DNA of 64,000 nt from Bacteroides sp. 51 (GCF_010500965.1 NZ_QVMI01000021.1:1-64000); one strand, 5' to 3'; positions 55,856 through 64,000 are shown, counted from the first letter of the stretch. A program made the numbers and translations. Notes: generated by a model from the sequence alone, not told the origin.

Positions 55856-55880
55856 CAAACTAACCAAAATCATTGTTCAA

Positions 55881-57803
55881 ATGAATTACGGATTCGTAAA
55901 GGTTGCAGTAGCAATCCCTCAGGTTCGCGTTGCCGATTGTAAGTTCAATGCCGAACAAATTGAAAACCTGATCGCAATAGCCGACGGTAAAAATGTGCAG
56001 ATAGCCAGTTTCCCCGAATTGTGTATAACCGCTTATACCTGTGGCGACCTATTTGCCCAACCCACCCTTCTTGATAGTGCAGAAGCTGCTTTACTCCAGA
56101 TATTAAGCAACACCCGGCAGTTTGACATTACCACCATTCTGGGAATGCCCATCGTTGTCAATTCAACCCTGATCAACGCTGCCGTAGTGATTCAAAAAGG
56201 CAAAATCCTCGGAGTTGTACCCAAAACATACCTACCCAACTACAAGGAATTTTACGAAAGACGCTGGTTTACCTCCGCATACGACGTAACCGAGAAAGAA
56301 ATCCGCCTTTGCGGACAAACCGTACCGCTGAATACAAACATGCTGTTCGAAGCATCAAATGTGACTTTCGGTATTGAAATCTGCGAAGACCTCTGGTCGG
56401 TTATTCCCCCCAGCTCCACATTGGCCATGAAAGGTGCAGACATCATCTTCAACCTCTCGGCCGATAACGAAGGCATTGGAAAGAACAAATACGTTCGTTC
56501 GCTCATCGCCCAACAGTCCGCCCGCTGCATAGCCGGTTATGTATTCGGCTCCTGTGGATTCGGCGAATCCACCACCGATGTTGTCTTTGGTTGCAACGGC
56601 CTTATCTACGAAAACGGCAATCTGCTGGCAGAAAGCGAACGCTTCCTACTGACAGAACAACTCGTTATCTCGGAAATAGATGTTGAACACCTGCGTACCG
56701 CACGATTAATGAACACCACCTTCGCATCCAACAAAGGTAAATGCCGTGTGGATGAAGTTGTGCGCATCCCTGTAGAAACAAAAGAAAAAGAATTCAAACT
56801 AAGCCGAACCTTCTCCCCCTCCCCGTTCGTTCCATCCGGAAGCGAACTGGACGAACGTTGCCGGGAAGTGTTTTCCATCCAGGTCATCGGCCTGGCCAAA
56901 AGATTATTGCACACCCACGCCGAAACTGCCGTTATAGGTATCTCCGGCGGACTAGACTCCACCCTTGCCCTATTGGTATGCATCAAAACATTCGATAAGC
57001 TGGGACTTTCCAGAAAAGGCATCCTGGGTGTTACCATGCCGGGATTCGGAACCACCGACCGTACCTACAATAATGCCATTAGCCTGATGGAGAATCTGGG
57101 TATCAGCATACGCGAGATCAGCATCAAAGACGCCTGCATCCAACATTTCAAAGACATCGGCCATGACATCAACGTTCACGATGTCACCTATGAAAATGCA
57201 CAGGCACGCGAACGCACACAAATCCTGATGGACATAGCCAATCAAACCAACGGCCTTGTCATTGGAACGGGCGACTTATCGGAACTTGCACTGGGTTGGG
57301 CCACATACAACGGAGATCACATGTCTATGTACGGCGTCAATGCCAGCATCCCCAAAACATTAGTGAAATATCTGGTCGAGTGGGTAGCCAACAACGAGAT
57401 GGACGATATCTCCAAAACCACATTATTGGATATCGTCAACACCCCCATCAGTCCGGAACTCGTTCCTGCCGATGAGAATGGAGAAATCAAACAAAAAACC
57501 GAAGACCTGGTAGGCCCCTACGAACTACATGATTTCATTATGCACAACTTCCTGGGGTGCGGTTTCCGCCCAGCCAAAATATTCCACCTGGCTACGTTGG
57601 CATTCAAAGGCAAATACGATGATGAAACCATAAAAAAATGGCTATACACCTTCTTCCGCCGATTCTTCAATCAGCAGTTCAAACGTTCTTGCCTACCGGA
57701 TGGCCCCAAGGTAGGAAGCATCACACTTAGCCCCCGTGGGGATTGGCGTATGCCAAGTGATGCCAGTTCCGCTACCTGGTTGCGTGAAATTGAGGAGCTT
57801 TAA
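55881..57803 (+). CDS. nadE: glutamine-dependent NAD+ synthase
   Basis: A 640-residue cytoplasmic enzyme that amidates NaAD to NAD+ with glutamine as nitrogen donor. The N-terminal nitrilase-type glutaminase domain (about 1-270) shows its Glu in ASFPELCITAYTCGDLF, Lys in VPKTYLPNYKEFYE and Cys in FGIEICEDLW. The C-terminal synthetase (about 320-640) has the ATP pyrophosphatase loop GISGGLDSTLALLV near 354 and GTGDLSELALGWATYNGDHM near 463. Normal length for two-domain NadE. The stop TAA is the loop of a 9-bp palindrome (GAGGAGCTT-TAA-AAGCTCCTC, 57792-57812). Confidence 0.96.
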   Translation: MNYGFVKVAVAIPQVRVADCKFNAEQIENLIAIADGKNVQIASFPELCITAYTCGDLFAQPTLLDSAEAALLQILSNTRQFDITTILGMPIVVNSTLINAAVVIQKGKILGVVPKTYLPNYKEFYERRWFTSAYDVTEKEIRLCGQTVPLNTNMLFEASNVTFGIEICEDLWSVIPPSSTLAMKGADIIFNLSADNEGIGKNKYVRSLIAQQSARCIAGYVFGSCGFGESTTDVVFGCNGLIYENGNLLAESERFLLTEQLVISEIDVEHLRTARLMNTTFASNKGKCRVDEVVRIPVETKEKEFKLSRTFSPSPFVPSGSELDERCREVFSIQVIGLAKRLLHTHAETAVIGISGGLDSTLALLVCIKTFDKLGLSRKGILGVTMPGFGTTDRTYNNAISLMENLGISIREISIKDACIQHFKDIGHDINVHDVTYENAQARERTQILMDIANQTNGLVIGTGDLSELALGWATYNGDHMSMYGVNASIPKTLVKYLVEWVANNEMDDISKTTLLDIVNTPISPELVPADENGEIKQKTEDLVGPYELHDFIMHNFLGCGFRPAKIFHLATLAFKGKYDDETIKKWLYTFFRRFFNQQFKRSCLPDGPKVGSITLSPRGDWRMPSDASSATWLREIEEL

Positions 57804-57896
57804 AAGCTCCTCACATTAATTCGACAGTAGATTTTTATCTTCGCTTAAGCTATTATAAAAGAAAACCAGAGAATGTCAGCTTCTCAATGTTCTGAT

Positions 57897-58118
57897 TTAT
57901 CCTTTATTATCGACTTCTTTATTCACACGCCTCTGATATATTGCTACGATCTCATTAGCATCTCTCAGCAAATTCTGAGCCAATGGAGTTCTCGCCGCCC
58001 TTGTTCCTGTTAATACACAACGAACATATACATCTGAGCAATCATGTTTGTCAGCCAAAGCAGTAGTTTTTACCATTTTAATGGTATCCCTAGTCAGCAG
58101 TTTAAATTTCTTTGTCAT
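57897..58118 (-). CDS. small basic protein, putative DNA-binding
   Basis: A 73-residue basic protein. LADKHDCSDVYVRCVLTGTRAARTPLAQNLLRDANEIV (about 22-59, here described as one helix-turn-helix-like stretch) has the spacing of a compact XRE-like domain: helix, turn at CSDVYV, recognition-like helix. It faces, head to head, a gene for a phage-repressor-like protein, with promoters for both between them (TAACTTTG on minus at 58183-58176, TATATTTG on plus at 58149-58156). This looks like a Cro/CI-style pair or a remnant of one. No other phage genes are nearby. Confidence 0.55.
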   Translation of the reverse strand: MTKKFKLLTRDTIKMVKTTALADKHDCSDVYVRCVLTGTRAARTPLAQNLLRDANEIVAIYQRRVNKEVDNKG

Positions 58119-58238
58119 TCTGTTTGTTTTTTATCGTCTTGTTTTTATTATATTTGTATATAAGAAAACGATTTGCAAAGTTAATAGATTTATATCTAAT
58201 TTAAAAATTTTTTGGAAACTTTTTTTCCAACTTTTTAT

Positions 58239-58745
58239 ATGACAGCTAAAAAACGAATAATTAAGTACTTGAAATACAAGGATATTTCACAATACGACTT
58301 TTCAAGACGAACCAGACTATCAAACGGATATTTAAACTCTGGCGAGAATGTTACTTCCGCCAATCTGGACGCAATCACAAATATATTCAGAGATTTAAAT
58401 CTAATATGGGTAGTCAAAGGAATTGGACCAATGATCATTCCGGAGGATACTAAACAATTAGGATATGCAATGGAGATGGAAGAAAATTCCGATAATATTT
58501 TGAATGAAGATTACCTGGACTGGACTGCGGAAGATGCTGATAAGAAATTATTAAATATGACTCCCCAACAACTCATCCATTTGAATAAAGCGTTCAAAAT
58601 AGCCATCAGATCAAAAGACCAGACGATTCAAGCCAAAGATGATATTATTGTAACGTTAAAGGAAGTAATCGCCGAAAAAGAGAATTCAAATAAACTCAAA
58701 GATGAGATGATCCTTGAGTTACGACAAAAACAGTCCAAAGGGTAA
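58239..58745 (+). CDS. phage repressor-like HTH protein with coiled coil
   Basis: A 168-residue protein from ATG 58239; a TTG at 58212 gives a less likely longer form. Residues 1-65 look like the DNA-binding domain of Bacteroides phage CI-type repressors (KRIIKYLKYKDISQYDFSRRTRLSNGYL, and the LIWVVKGIGPMI ending that usually reads EWLLTGEGPM). The usual S24 peptidase domain is absent. Instead there is an acidic linker and a coiled coil (about 110-168, AIRSKDQTIQAKDDIIVTLKEVI). It is divergent from the small basic protein. It is probably an orphan regulator. Confidence 0.65.
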   Translation: MTAKKRIIKYLKYKDISQYDFSRRTRLSNGYLNSGENVTSANLDAITNIFRDLNLIWVVKGIGPMIIPEDTKQLGYAMEMEENSDNILNEDYLDWTAEDADKKLLNMTPQQLIHLNKAFKIAIRSKDQTIQAKDDIIVTLKEVIAEKENSNKLKDEMILELRQKQSKG

Positions 58746-58746
58746 C

Positions 58747-59883
58747 CTACAGGCACCCTTTGGTTGATGGTAAATGAAATTGGTATACATCTCTTTTCAC
58801 AGCCATCTTCATGGCGCGAGCCAAAGCTTTAAATATACCTTCTATTTTATGATGTTCGTTTTGGCCTTCTGCCTTAATATTCAGATTCATTTTAGCTGAA
58901 TCGCTTAATGATTTAAAGAAGTGCAGAAACATTTCAGTAGGCATTTCGCCAATCTTTTCCCGTTTAAATTCAGCATCCCAAACCAACCAGGGACGACCTC
59001 CGAAGTCGAGAGTTACCTGACATAAACAGTCATCCATTGGGAGGGCATAACCATAACGTTCTATTCCCCGTTTGTTTCCCAAAGCCTGGTAAATGCATTC
59101 GCCCAAAGCAATGGCAGTATCCTCTATGGTGTGGTGCTCGTCTACATTCAAATCGCCTTTAACTTCAATTGTCAGGTTGATTCCCGAATGTTTACCAATC
59201 TGCTCGAGCATATGGTCGAAGAAACCCAACCCGGTAGAAATCCGGCAAGTGCCATCTCCATCAAGGTCTAACGCAATATAGATATCGGTTTCCTTTGTTG
59301 TGCGACGCACTTCGGCTTTACGCTCTCCGGCAAACAGGTATTCGGTAATACGATCCCAGTCGGTGGTTGCCAAAGCGCAATATTCCTCCAATCTGTTTTC
59401 TTTCAGAAGTTCGGTAGAATCTTGCAGGAAAACAGCGCGACACCCAAGGTTCTTAGCAAGTTCAACGTCGGTGGCACGGTCGCCAATAACAAAACTACCA
59501 GCCAGATCATACTCCGGGTTATCTATATACTGAGTCAACAATCCGGTACGGGGTTTACGTGTAGGCGCATTATCTTCGGGGAAACTACGGTCGATCAGAA
59601 TATTGTCAAACGCAATTCCTTCACCTTCAAAGGTTTTCAGCATCAGGTTATGAGCAGGCCAGAAAGTATCTTCCGGGAAGGAAGAGGTACCTAAACCATC
59701 CTGATTGGTTACCATAACCAACTCAAAATCAAGTTTGGAACGGATAAAGCCCAGGTTGCGGAATACTTTAGGGTAAAATTCTAACTTCTCCAGTGAATCC
59801 AACTGGTAATCTACAGGTGGTTCAATCACAAGAGTGCCGTCACGATCTATAAATAGTACTTTTCTTTTCATTTTAATCTTCAT
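58747..59883 (-). CDS. hisB: bifunctional histidinol-phosphatase / imidazoleglycerol-phosphate dehydratase
   Basis: A 378-residue cytoplasmic fusion enzyme for steps 7 and 9 of histidine synthesis. The N-terminal HAD-type phosphatase (about 5-165) has FIDRDGTLV with the nucleophile Asp and VTNQDGLG. The C-terminal IGPD (about 185-378) has the metal-binding HH motifs [15 protein letters not shown] near 245 and [18 protein letters not shown] near 340. It starts 11 bases inside hisC, or 1 base past it if ATG 59871 (MKRKVLF) is used. Last gene of hisGDCB. Confidence 0.95.
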   Translation of the reverse strand: MKIKMKRKVLFIDRDGTLVIEPPVDYQLDSLEKLEFYPKVFRNLGFIRSKLDFELVMVTNQDGLGTSSFPEDTFWPAHNLMLKTFEGEGIAFDNILIDRSFPEDNAPTRKPRTGLLTQYIDNPEYDLAGSFVIGDRATDVELAKNLGCRAVFLQDSTELLKENRLEEYCALATTDWDRITEYLFAGERKAEVRRTTKETDIYIALDLDGDGTCRISTGLGFFDHMLEQIGKHSGINLTIEVKGDLNVDEHHTIEDTAIALGECIYQALGNKRGIERYGYALPMDDCLCQVTLDFGGRPWLVWDAEFKREKIGEMPTEMFLHFFKSLSDSAKMNLNIKAEGQNEHHKIEGIFKALARAMKMAVKRDVYQFHLPSTKGCL

Positions 59884-60913
59884 ATTCTTTTAGCGCTTCC
59901 ATTAGCTGGTTATTCTCCACCCGGGTACCTACGGTGATTCGCAAACAGTTTCCACAAAGGGCAACCGAATGACGGTTACGCACAATAATCCCCAAAGATA
60001 CCAGATAGTTATAAATTTTCACCGCATCGGTTACGCGGGCAAGAAAGAAATTAGCATCGGAAGGAAAAACCTGTTCTACACAGGAAAGCTTTGCAAAATC
60101 CTTCATAAAAGACTCCCGTTCTTCAATCAGCATCTTTACCCAACGTTCTATTTCGTAATACTTATGCAATGTATTAAGCCCCTCTTTCTGAGTCAGCAAA
60201 TTCACATTGTACGGGTACTTGATCTTATTGAGAAGGCCGATTATTTCGGGAGAAGCAAATGCCATTCCCAAACGAATAGCTGCCGATCCCCAGGCTTTTG
60301 AGAATGTCTGCAAAACAATAAGATTTGGGTATTCGCTCAATTGCAACAACATGGAAGGAGCACCAGAGAAGTCACTATATGCCTCATCTAATACTACCAA
60401 ACCATCGAATTCATTGATTACTTTCTCTACTTCCGAACGAAGAAGTTCGTTTCCTGTAGGATTATTGGGCGAACACAGGAAAATCAGTTTGGTATGTTCG
60501 TCTGTTGCAGCAAGCAATTTATCCGCAGAAAACTGAAAAGAACCATCCAATAAGACCTTCCGGTATTCCACATTGTTTACGTCGGCGCAAACCTTATACA
60601 TACCGTAAGTAGGATCTATAGCCACAACATTATCCTGAGCCGGTTCGCAGAAAGCACGGAACACCAGGTCAATCGCTTCATCACTACCATTCCCCAGGAA
60701 GATTTGCTCCGGCAACACTTTCTTAATTCTCGAAAGTTCAGACTTCAAATCATGCTGTAAAGGGTCCGGGTAACGGTTATTGGGCGAGTTATACGGATTT
60801 TCATTCGCATCAAGAAATACGGAAGCCGTAAAACCTTTATATTCATCGCGAGCCGATGAGTAAGGCTTAAGATTCCAAATATTGGGACGGGTAAGTTCCT
60901 GTAATGTTTTCAT
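59873..60913 (-). CDS. hisC: histidinol-phosphate aminotransferase
   Basis: A 346-residue PLP enzyme (fold type I) converting imidazole-acetol phosphate to histidinol phosphate. [17 protein letters not shown] near 33 is the family's substrate loop; [14 protein letters not shown] near 148 and [10 protein letters not shown] near 175 bind PLP; the Schiff-base Lys is in [15 protein letters not shown] near 205. Normal length. It follows hisD after a 116-base gap filled with heptamer tracts, unlike the other junctions of the operon, which are tight. Confidence 0.95.
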   Translation of the reverse strand: MKTLQELTRPNIWNLKPYSSARDEYKGFTASVFLDANENPYNSPNNRYPDPLQHDLKSELSRIKKVLPEQIFLGNGSDEAIDLVFRAFCEPAQDNVVAIDPTYGMYKVCADVNNVEYRKVLLDGSFQFSADKLLAATDEHTKLIFLCSPNNPTGNELLRSEVEKVINEFDGLVVLDEAYSDFSGAPSMLLQLSEYPNLIVLQTFSKAWGSAAIRLGMAFASPEIIGLLNKIKYPYNVNLLTQKEGLNTLHKYYEIERWVKMLIEERESFMKDFAKLSCVEQVFPSDANFFLARVTDAVKIYNYLVSLGIIVRNRHSVALCGNCLRITVGTRVENNQLMEALKEYED

Positions 60914-60930
60914 ATCTGTTTTTTATTAGT

Positions 60931-60979
60931 AGTAAGAAGTAAGGAGTAAGGAGTAAGGAGTAAGGAGTAAGAAGTTAGG
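60931..60979 (+). repeat. heptamer tract AGTAAGG x7 in the his operon
   Basis: AGTAAGA, four AGTAAGG, AGTAAGA, AGTTAGG, seven steps of 7 bases in the hisD-hisC gap. It can pair with the tract at 61009-61050, which holds the inverted words CTAACTT and CTTACTT. Confidence 0.88.
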
Positions 60980-61008
60980 TATATTTTATTTTAGCTACAG
61001 TACATGAC

Positions 61009-61050
61009 CTAGCTACTAACTTCTAGCTACTAGCTTCTTACTTCTAATCT
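61009..61050 (+). repeat. heptamer tract overlapping the end of hisD
   Basis: CTAGCTA CTAACTT CTAGCTA CTAGCTT CTTACTT CTAATCT in exact 7-base steps. On the minus strand it codes the last hisD residues (LEVRS) and its TAG stop. Confidence 0.82.
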
Positions 61051-62313
61051 CACCGTTATAGCATTCTTATGCGCATCCAACTCTTCATTTGCAGCCATCA
61101 CTTCTATGGCAGGACCTAATATAGCCAAACCCTGAGGTTGAATTTCCTGAAAAGTTATTTTCTTGATAAAACTATCCAGACTCACACCACTGTATGCTTT
61201 TGCATAACCATTGGTTGGGAGTGTGTGGTTTGTACCCGATGCATAATCTCCTGCACTTTCGGGGGTAAGATGTCCCAGAAATACAGAGCCTGCATTGGTA
61301 ACCTGCTGAGCCAGCTCCATATAGTCCTTAGTTTCAATAATCAGATGTTCGGGGGCATACGCATTGGTCAGTCGCATGGCTTCTTCCATATCCTTTACGA
61401 GTATCAGCTTACTGTTTTTCAATGACTTCTCAGCGATATCCCGTCGTTTCAGATAGCCCAACTGACGCTCAACCTCATACATCACGTCCTTTTGCAGTTT
61501 TTCGGATGTAGTAACTAATATCGCCTGGCTATCCACACCATGTTCCGCCTGCGACAATAAATCGGCAGCCACAAATACAGGATTAGCGGTTTCGTCTGCC
61601 AATACCTCTACTTCCGACGGACCAGCGGGCATATCAATAGCGACATCACGTAGGCTAACAAGTTGCTTGGCAGCCGTTACATATTGATTCCCCGGACCAA
61701 AAATCTTATAAACCTTTGGAATACTCTCAGTACCGTAGGCCATAGCACCAATAGCCTGGGCGCCACCCACTTTGAATATCTTGCTTACACCTGCCAGTTG
61801 AGCGGCAAACAATATAGCAGGATGGATTTTCCCCTGTTTATCGGGTGGGGTACAAAGCACAATCTCCTTGCATCCGGCAATCTTTGCCGGAATCGCCAAC
61901 ATCAGTACAGTAGAAAATAACGGGGCAGTTCCACCTGGTATATAAAGCCCCACTTTTTCAATGGCCACGGCTTTCTGCCAACACGTCACTCCATCCATCG
62001 TTTCTACTTTCTTCCCTTCAAAACGTTGGGCAGCGTGGAAGGTTTCAATATTACGCTTTGCCATATAGAGCGCAGACTTCAACTCGATACTTACCTTAGC
62101 ATCTGCCTCTTTCAGTTCCGCCTCGGTCACGGTTAATGAACTCAACTCCACTTTGTCAAAGGTTGAAGCATATTCAAGCAGTGCTTTATCTCCGTCTGCC
62201 TTAACCTTATTTATAATTGTGCGAACTGTATCGAAAAGACTCTCTGTCTCCAATACCGGGCGCTTCAAGATCTCTGCCCATTGTTCTCGTGAAGGATTCT
62301 TATATATTTCCAT
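61030..62313 (-). CDS. hisD: histidinol dehydrogenase
   Basis: A 427-residue zinc- and NAD-dependent enzyme catalysing the last two oxidations to histidine. Signatures: VGLYIPGGTAPLFSTVLMLAIPA near 117, GGAQAIGAMAYGTESIPKVYKIFGPGN near 178, DMPAGPSEVEVLADETA near 228, LSQAEHGVDSQA near 255 with the zinc ligands Gln/His, and SAGDYASGTNHTLPTNGYA near 355. Normal length. Begins three bases after hisG. The final codons and stop lie in a heptamer tract. Confidence 0.96.
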   Translation of the reverse strand: MEIYKNPSREQWAEILKRPVLETESLFDTVRTIINKVKADGDKALLEYASTFDKVELSSLTVTEAELKEADAKVSIELKSALYMAKRNIETFHAAQRFEGKKVETMDGVTCWQKAVAIEKVGLYIPGGTAPLFSTVLMLAIPAKIAGCKEIVLCTPPDKQGKIHPAILFAAQLAGVSKIFKVGGAQAIGAMAYGTESIPKVYKIFGPGNQYVTAAKQLVSLRDVAIDMPAGPSEVEVLADETANPVFVAADLLSQAEHGVDSQAILVTTSEKLQKDVMYEVERQLGYLKRRDIAEKSLKNSKLILVKDMEEAMRLTNAYAPEHLIIETKDYMELAQQVTNAGSVFLGHLTPESAGDYASGTNHTLPTNGYAKAYSGVSLDSFIKKITFQEIQPQGLAILGPAIEVMAANEELDAHKNAITVRLEVRS

Positions 62314-62316
62314 ATA

Positions 62317-63168
62317 TCAAAGTATCATTTTCTCAATCGGCAATACGAGGATACCTTCTGCTCCCAGTGCTTTTAGCTTTCCGATGATTTCCCAGAAACG
62401 TTTTTCGTCCAGAACGGTATGTACAGAGCACCACCCTTCTTGCGCTAACGGCATTATTGTAGGGCTTTTCATACCCGGAAGAACAGAAATAATCTCTTCT
62501 ACTTTATCTTTCGGGGCATTCATCAATACATACTTTTTATCTTCGGCAGCTTCCACGGCATTCATGCGGAAAAGAAGTTCGTTCAGGATTTCTTTCTTTT
62601 CGTCAGTCATTCCTTTATTACCGATAAGTAATGCTTCGGACTTCATCACCACTTCTACTTCCTTCAGGCGGTTGCTAACCAAGGTCGATCCGGAACTTAC
62701 AATATCAAAAATTGCATCGGCCAGTCCTATTCCAGGGGCTACTTCCACCGAACCGGTTATGACATGGATTTCGGCTTTTACCCCACGAGCACTCAGAAAG
62801 TCTTCAAGGATGACCGGATAAGACGTTGCAATCTTCCTACCATCAAACCACTCCACTCCCGGATATTCAATATCTTTCGGCATAGCCAGTGATAAACGAC
62901 ACTTGCTGAATCCCAGACGCTTAATGATTTCGGCATCTTCTTTCTTTTCAGCGTATTCATTCTCTCCAACAATACCCAAATCTGCTACACCTGTAGCTAC
63001 AGATTGAGGAATATCATCGTCGCGCAAGAACAAAACCTCAATCGGAAAGTTAGACGATTGTACCAATAATGTACGTTTTGCTGGTCTAAGTTTAATATCC
63101 GACTCGGCCAATAACTCCATTGTTTCTTCAAAAAGACGGCCTTTGGCCTGTACTGCAATTCTTAACAT
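62317..63168 (-). CDS. hisG: ATP phosphoribosyltransferase, long form
   Basis: A 283-residue enzyme for the first step of histidine synthesis. The catalytic part (1-220) has LRIAVQAKGRLFEETMELL, VATGVADLGIVGENEY near 57 and the PRPP-binding GLADAIFDIVSSGSTLVSN near 153. The C-terminal ~75 residues (from about 205) are the ACT-like domain that binds histidine for feedback inhibition, so no HisZ partner is needed. First structural gene, preceded by a His leader peptide and attenuator. Confidence 0.95.
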   Translation of the reverse strand: MLRIAVQAKGRLFEETMELLAESDIKLRPAKRTLLVQSSNFPIEVLFLRDDDIPQSVATGVADLGIVGENEYAEKKEDAEIIKRLGFSKCRLSLAMPKDIEYPGVEWFDGRKIATSYPVILEDFLSARGVKAEIHVITGSVEVAPGIGLADAIFDIVSSGSTLVSNRLKEVEVVMKSEALLIGNKGMTDEKKEILNELLFRMNAVEAAEDKKYVLMNAPKDKVEEIISVLPGMKSPTIMPLAQEGWCSVHTVLDEKRFWEIIGKLKALGAEGILVLPIEKMIL

Positions 63169-63190
63169 AACATCATTTATAATTTAGACG

Positions 63191-63221
63191 AAAAAAGGCT
63201 TACCATGATCCGGTAAGCCTT
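63191..63221 (-). terminator. his operon attenuator terminator
   Basis: Minus strand AAGGCTTACC (63221-63212), loop, GGTAAGCCTT (63204-63195), then TTTT. It lies between the leader peptide and hisG, where an attenuator is expected. Confidence 0.85.
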
Positions 63222-63266
63222 GTTATTATATTATCTTCATACACAATATCCTATCTGCCCACCGAG

Positions 63267-63311
63267 TTATCCGTTAGGTAAATGATGATGATGTGTAGTT
63301 GAAATTATCAT
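63267..63311 (-). CDS. hisL: his operon leader peptide with four His codons
   Basis: A 14-codon ORF on the minus strand, ATG at 63311 and TAA at 63269-63267, coding MIISTTHHHHLPNG. Four CAT codons in a row make ribosome progress depend on charged tRNA-His. It is preceded by a full promoter (63332-63363) about 20 bases up and followed after 45 bases by the attenuator hairpin and then hisG. This is the layout of transcription attenuation known from enteric his operons. The anti-terminator pairing was not worked out. Confidence 0.85.
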   Translation of the reverse strand: MIISTTHHHHLPNG

Positions 63312-63331
63312 AATTTTCTGTTTTAATGCGA

Positions 63332-63363
63332 CAAATGTATAGTATTTATTCCAATACTCCAAA
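63332..63363 (-). promoter_or_regulatory. promoter of his leader and operon
   Basis: Minus strand TTTG (63363-63360), 20-base spacer, TACATTTG (63339-63332). Transcription would start near 63325, about 14 bases before the leader ATG. Confidence 0.8.
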
Positions 63364-63379
63364 CTTTTATCACAAAAAT

Positions 63380-63850
63380 TCATTCTTCGACGTCACAAGA
63401 GTGAAAATGCATTTCAGTTTCAGACTTCTCCCGTGAAAAAGTAAAGTAAGTACAAACAGCTTTCGTACATAATTCATCTTTAGAATCATACAAACCAGCT
63501 TCAACAATTACGATATTGCGTTTCGTCTCTACGATACGAGCGCGAAGTGTAATATGTTCGTCTGTTGTCATGATGGGTTTCATATAGCGGGTTTCCATTT
63601 TAGACGTCACCCCTGTGGTTTGTAGTTTCCGCAGAATAACCCAGGCGCATATCTCATCCAGCATTACAGCCTGAATGCCACCATGCAAGGTGTTGATCCA
63701 TCCCTGATATTCCGGACGGGGTTTCCAAACGCTAATCACTTCGTCGCCCTCTTCATAAAATTCCATTTTTATACCTGCCGGATTACCCGGTGCACAACCG
63801 AAGCAATTATATCCTTCTACTCCCTTCCAGGGGTTAATAATCTTTTTCAT
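63380..63850 (-). CDS. PaaI-type hotdog thioesterase
   Basis: A 156-residue cytoplasmic protein with a single hotdog domain (about 20-145). YQGWINTLHGGIQAVMLDEICAWVI near 49-73 holds the HGG and the acidic residue of the PaaI/YigI-type thioesterase site. The substrate is unknown. An N-terminal CFGC pair (YNCFGCAPGNPAG) is common in this subgroup. It lies upstream of the his promoter on the same strand and is not part of the operon. Confidence 0.82.
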   Translation of the reverse strand: MKKIINPWKGVEGYNCFGCAPGNPAGIKMEFYEEGDEVISVWKPRPEYQGWINTLHGGIQAVMLDEICAWVILRKLQTTGVTSKMETRYMKPIMTTDEHITLRARIVETKRNIVIVEAGLYDSKDELCTKAVCTYFTFSREKSETEMHFHSCDVEE

Positions 63851-63862
63851 CTTCCTATCGTC

Positions 63863-64000
63863 TTATTTATAGTATACATATTTTCGTTCTTCATAACCCA
63901 CCGGAACATCATCAACATATTTAATCCGAAGCACCCAATTTCCCTGATTGTCATTGCTGAATTTATATTTATAGGGAACTATAGGTTGTCCCTCGAATTG
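63863..64000 (-). CDS. partial gene, C-terminal end of YD-repeat-like protein
   Basis: The last 45 codons and TAA stop of a gene entering from the right edge. The protein reads YKYKFSNDNQGNWVLRIKYV then VGYEERKYVYYK, the pattern Y-x-Y-x(5-8)-GNW-x-x-R-x(10)-ER-x-x-YY that repeats in Bacteroidales YD/RHS-like lipoproteins. It ends 13 bases before the thioesterase ATG, so the two may be co-transcribed. The rest of the gene is outside the window. Confidence 0.6.
   Translation of the reverse strand, partial: QFEGQPIVPYKYKFSNDNQGNWVLRIKYVDDVPVGYEERKYVYYK

Noticed and set aside
58212-58238. TTG start for the repressor-like protein
   Set aside because: Adds nine residues unlike the family start; ATG 58239 is better.

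Overview
The window is chromosomal DNA from a Bacteroidota bacterium, most likely order Bacteroidales. The evidence is two SusC/SusD pairs, a hybrid two-component system, an ECF sigma/FecR pair, promoters of the TTTG-N19/20-TAnnTTTG type, almost no Shine-Dalgarno sequences, an S16 protein with a long Ala/Glu/Lys tail, and tandem S46 dipeptidyl peptidases. The genus cannot be fixed from sequence alone. No tRNA, rRNA or CRISPR array is seen.

Layout. (1) 1-94 is the 5' end of a class C-like group II intron, on the minus strand, directly behind a terminator hairpin. (2) 202-5301 handles uronate/KDG catabolism: kdgK, a four-helix-bundle (IVP-like) gene and kdgA on minus, with a LacI-type regulator and uxaA divergent. 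(3) 5564-25385 is a pectin-type polysaccharide utilisation locus: a PL10-CE8 fusion, a hybrid two-component regulator, a discoidin/Big2 lipoprotein, SusD, SusC, a GH109-like enzyme, GH29, GH2 and GH105. Its end products would feed region 2. (4) 25549-35867 is mainly housekeeping: a broken and an intact NhaC antiporter, rpsP, DUF4251, an S41 homolog that seems to have lost its catalytic dyad, an esterase, an M48 peptidase, a CNNM/CorC protein, an unknown membrane-anchored protein and a secreted metallophosphatase. (5) 35985-44378 is a second SusC/D locus run by an ECF sigma factor and FecR anti-sigma factor. (6) 44504-49830 holds an acyltransferase and a small-secreted-protein cluster (DUF1573 lipoprotein, DUF3244 protein, TPR/LuxR-like sensor, DUF4369 lipoprotein). 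(7) 50396-55694 holds DPP7- and DPP11-type peptidases and two thioredoxins. (8) 55881-58745 has nadE and a divergent pair of small phage-like DNA-binding proteins. (9) 58747-63311 is the hisGDCB operon behind a newly read leader peptide with four consecutive His codons and an attenuator. A thioesterase and a partial YD-repeat-like gene end the window.

The least ordinary signal is in the intergenic DNA. Four copies of a double-palindrome GTAGGGGCGGTTCGCGAACC element are present, one of which supplies the stop codon of the GH2 gene. A ~320-bp MITE-like palindrome lies ahead of the dpp genes. There are also two kinds of periodic sequence whose wording is private to each locus but whose period is shared: arrays locked to a 22-bp register (clearest at 26848-27089, 11 units; also near 18788, 43567 and 54731), and heptamer tracts (near 878, 1297, 2574/2695, 26062, 27145, 60931 and 61009), often in inverted pairs and running into start or stop codons. 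I know of no described system that accounts for these together.
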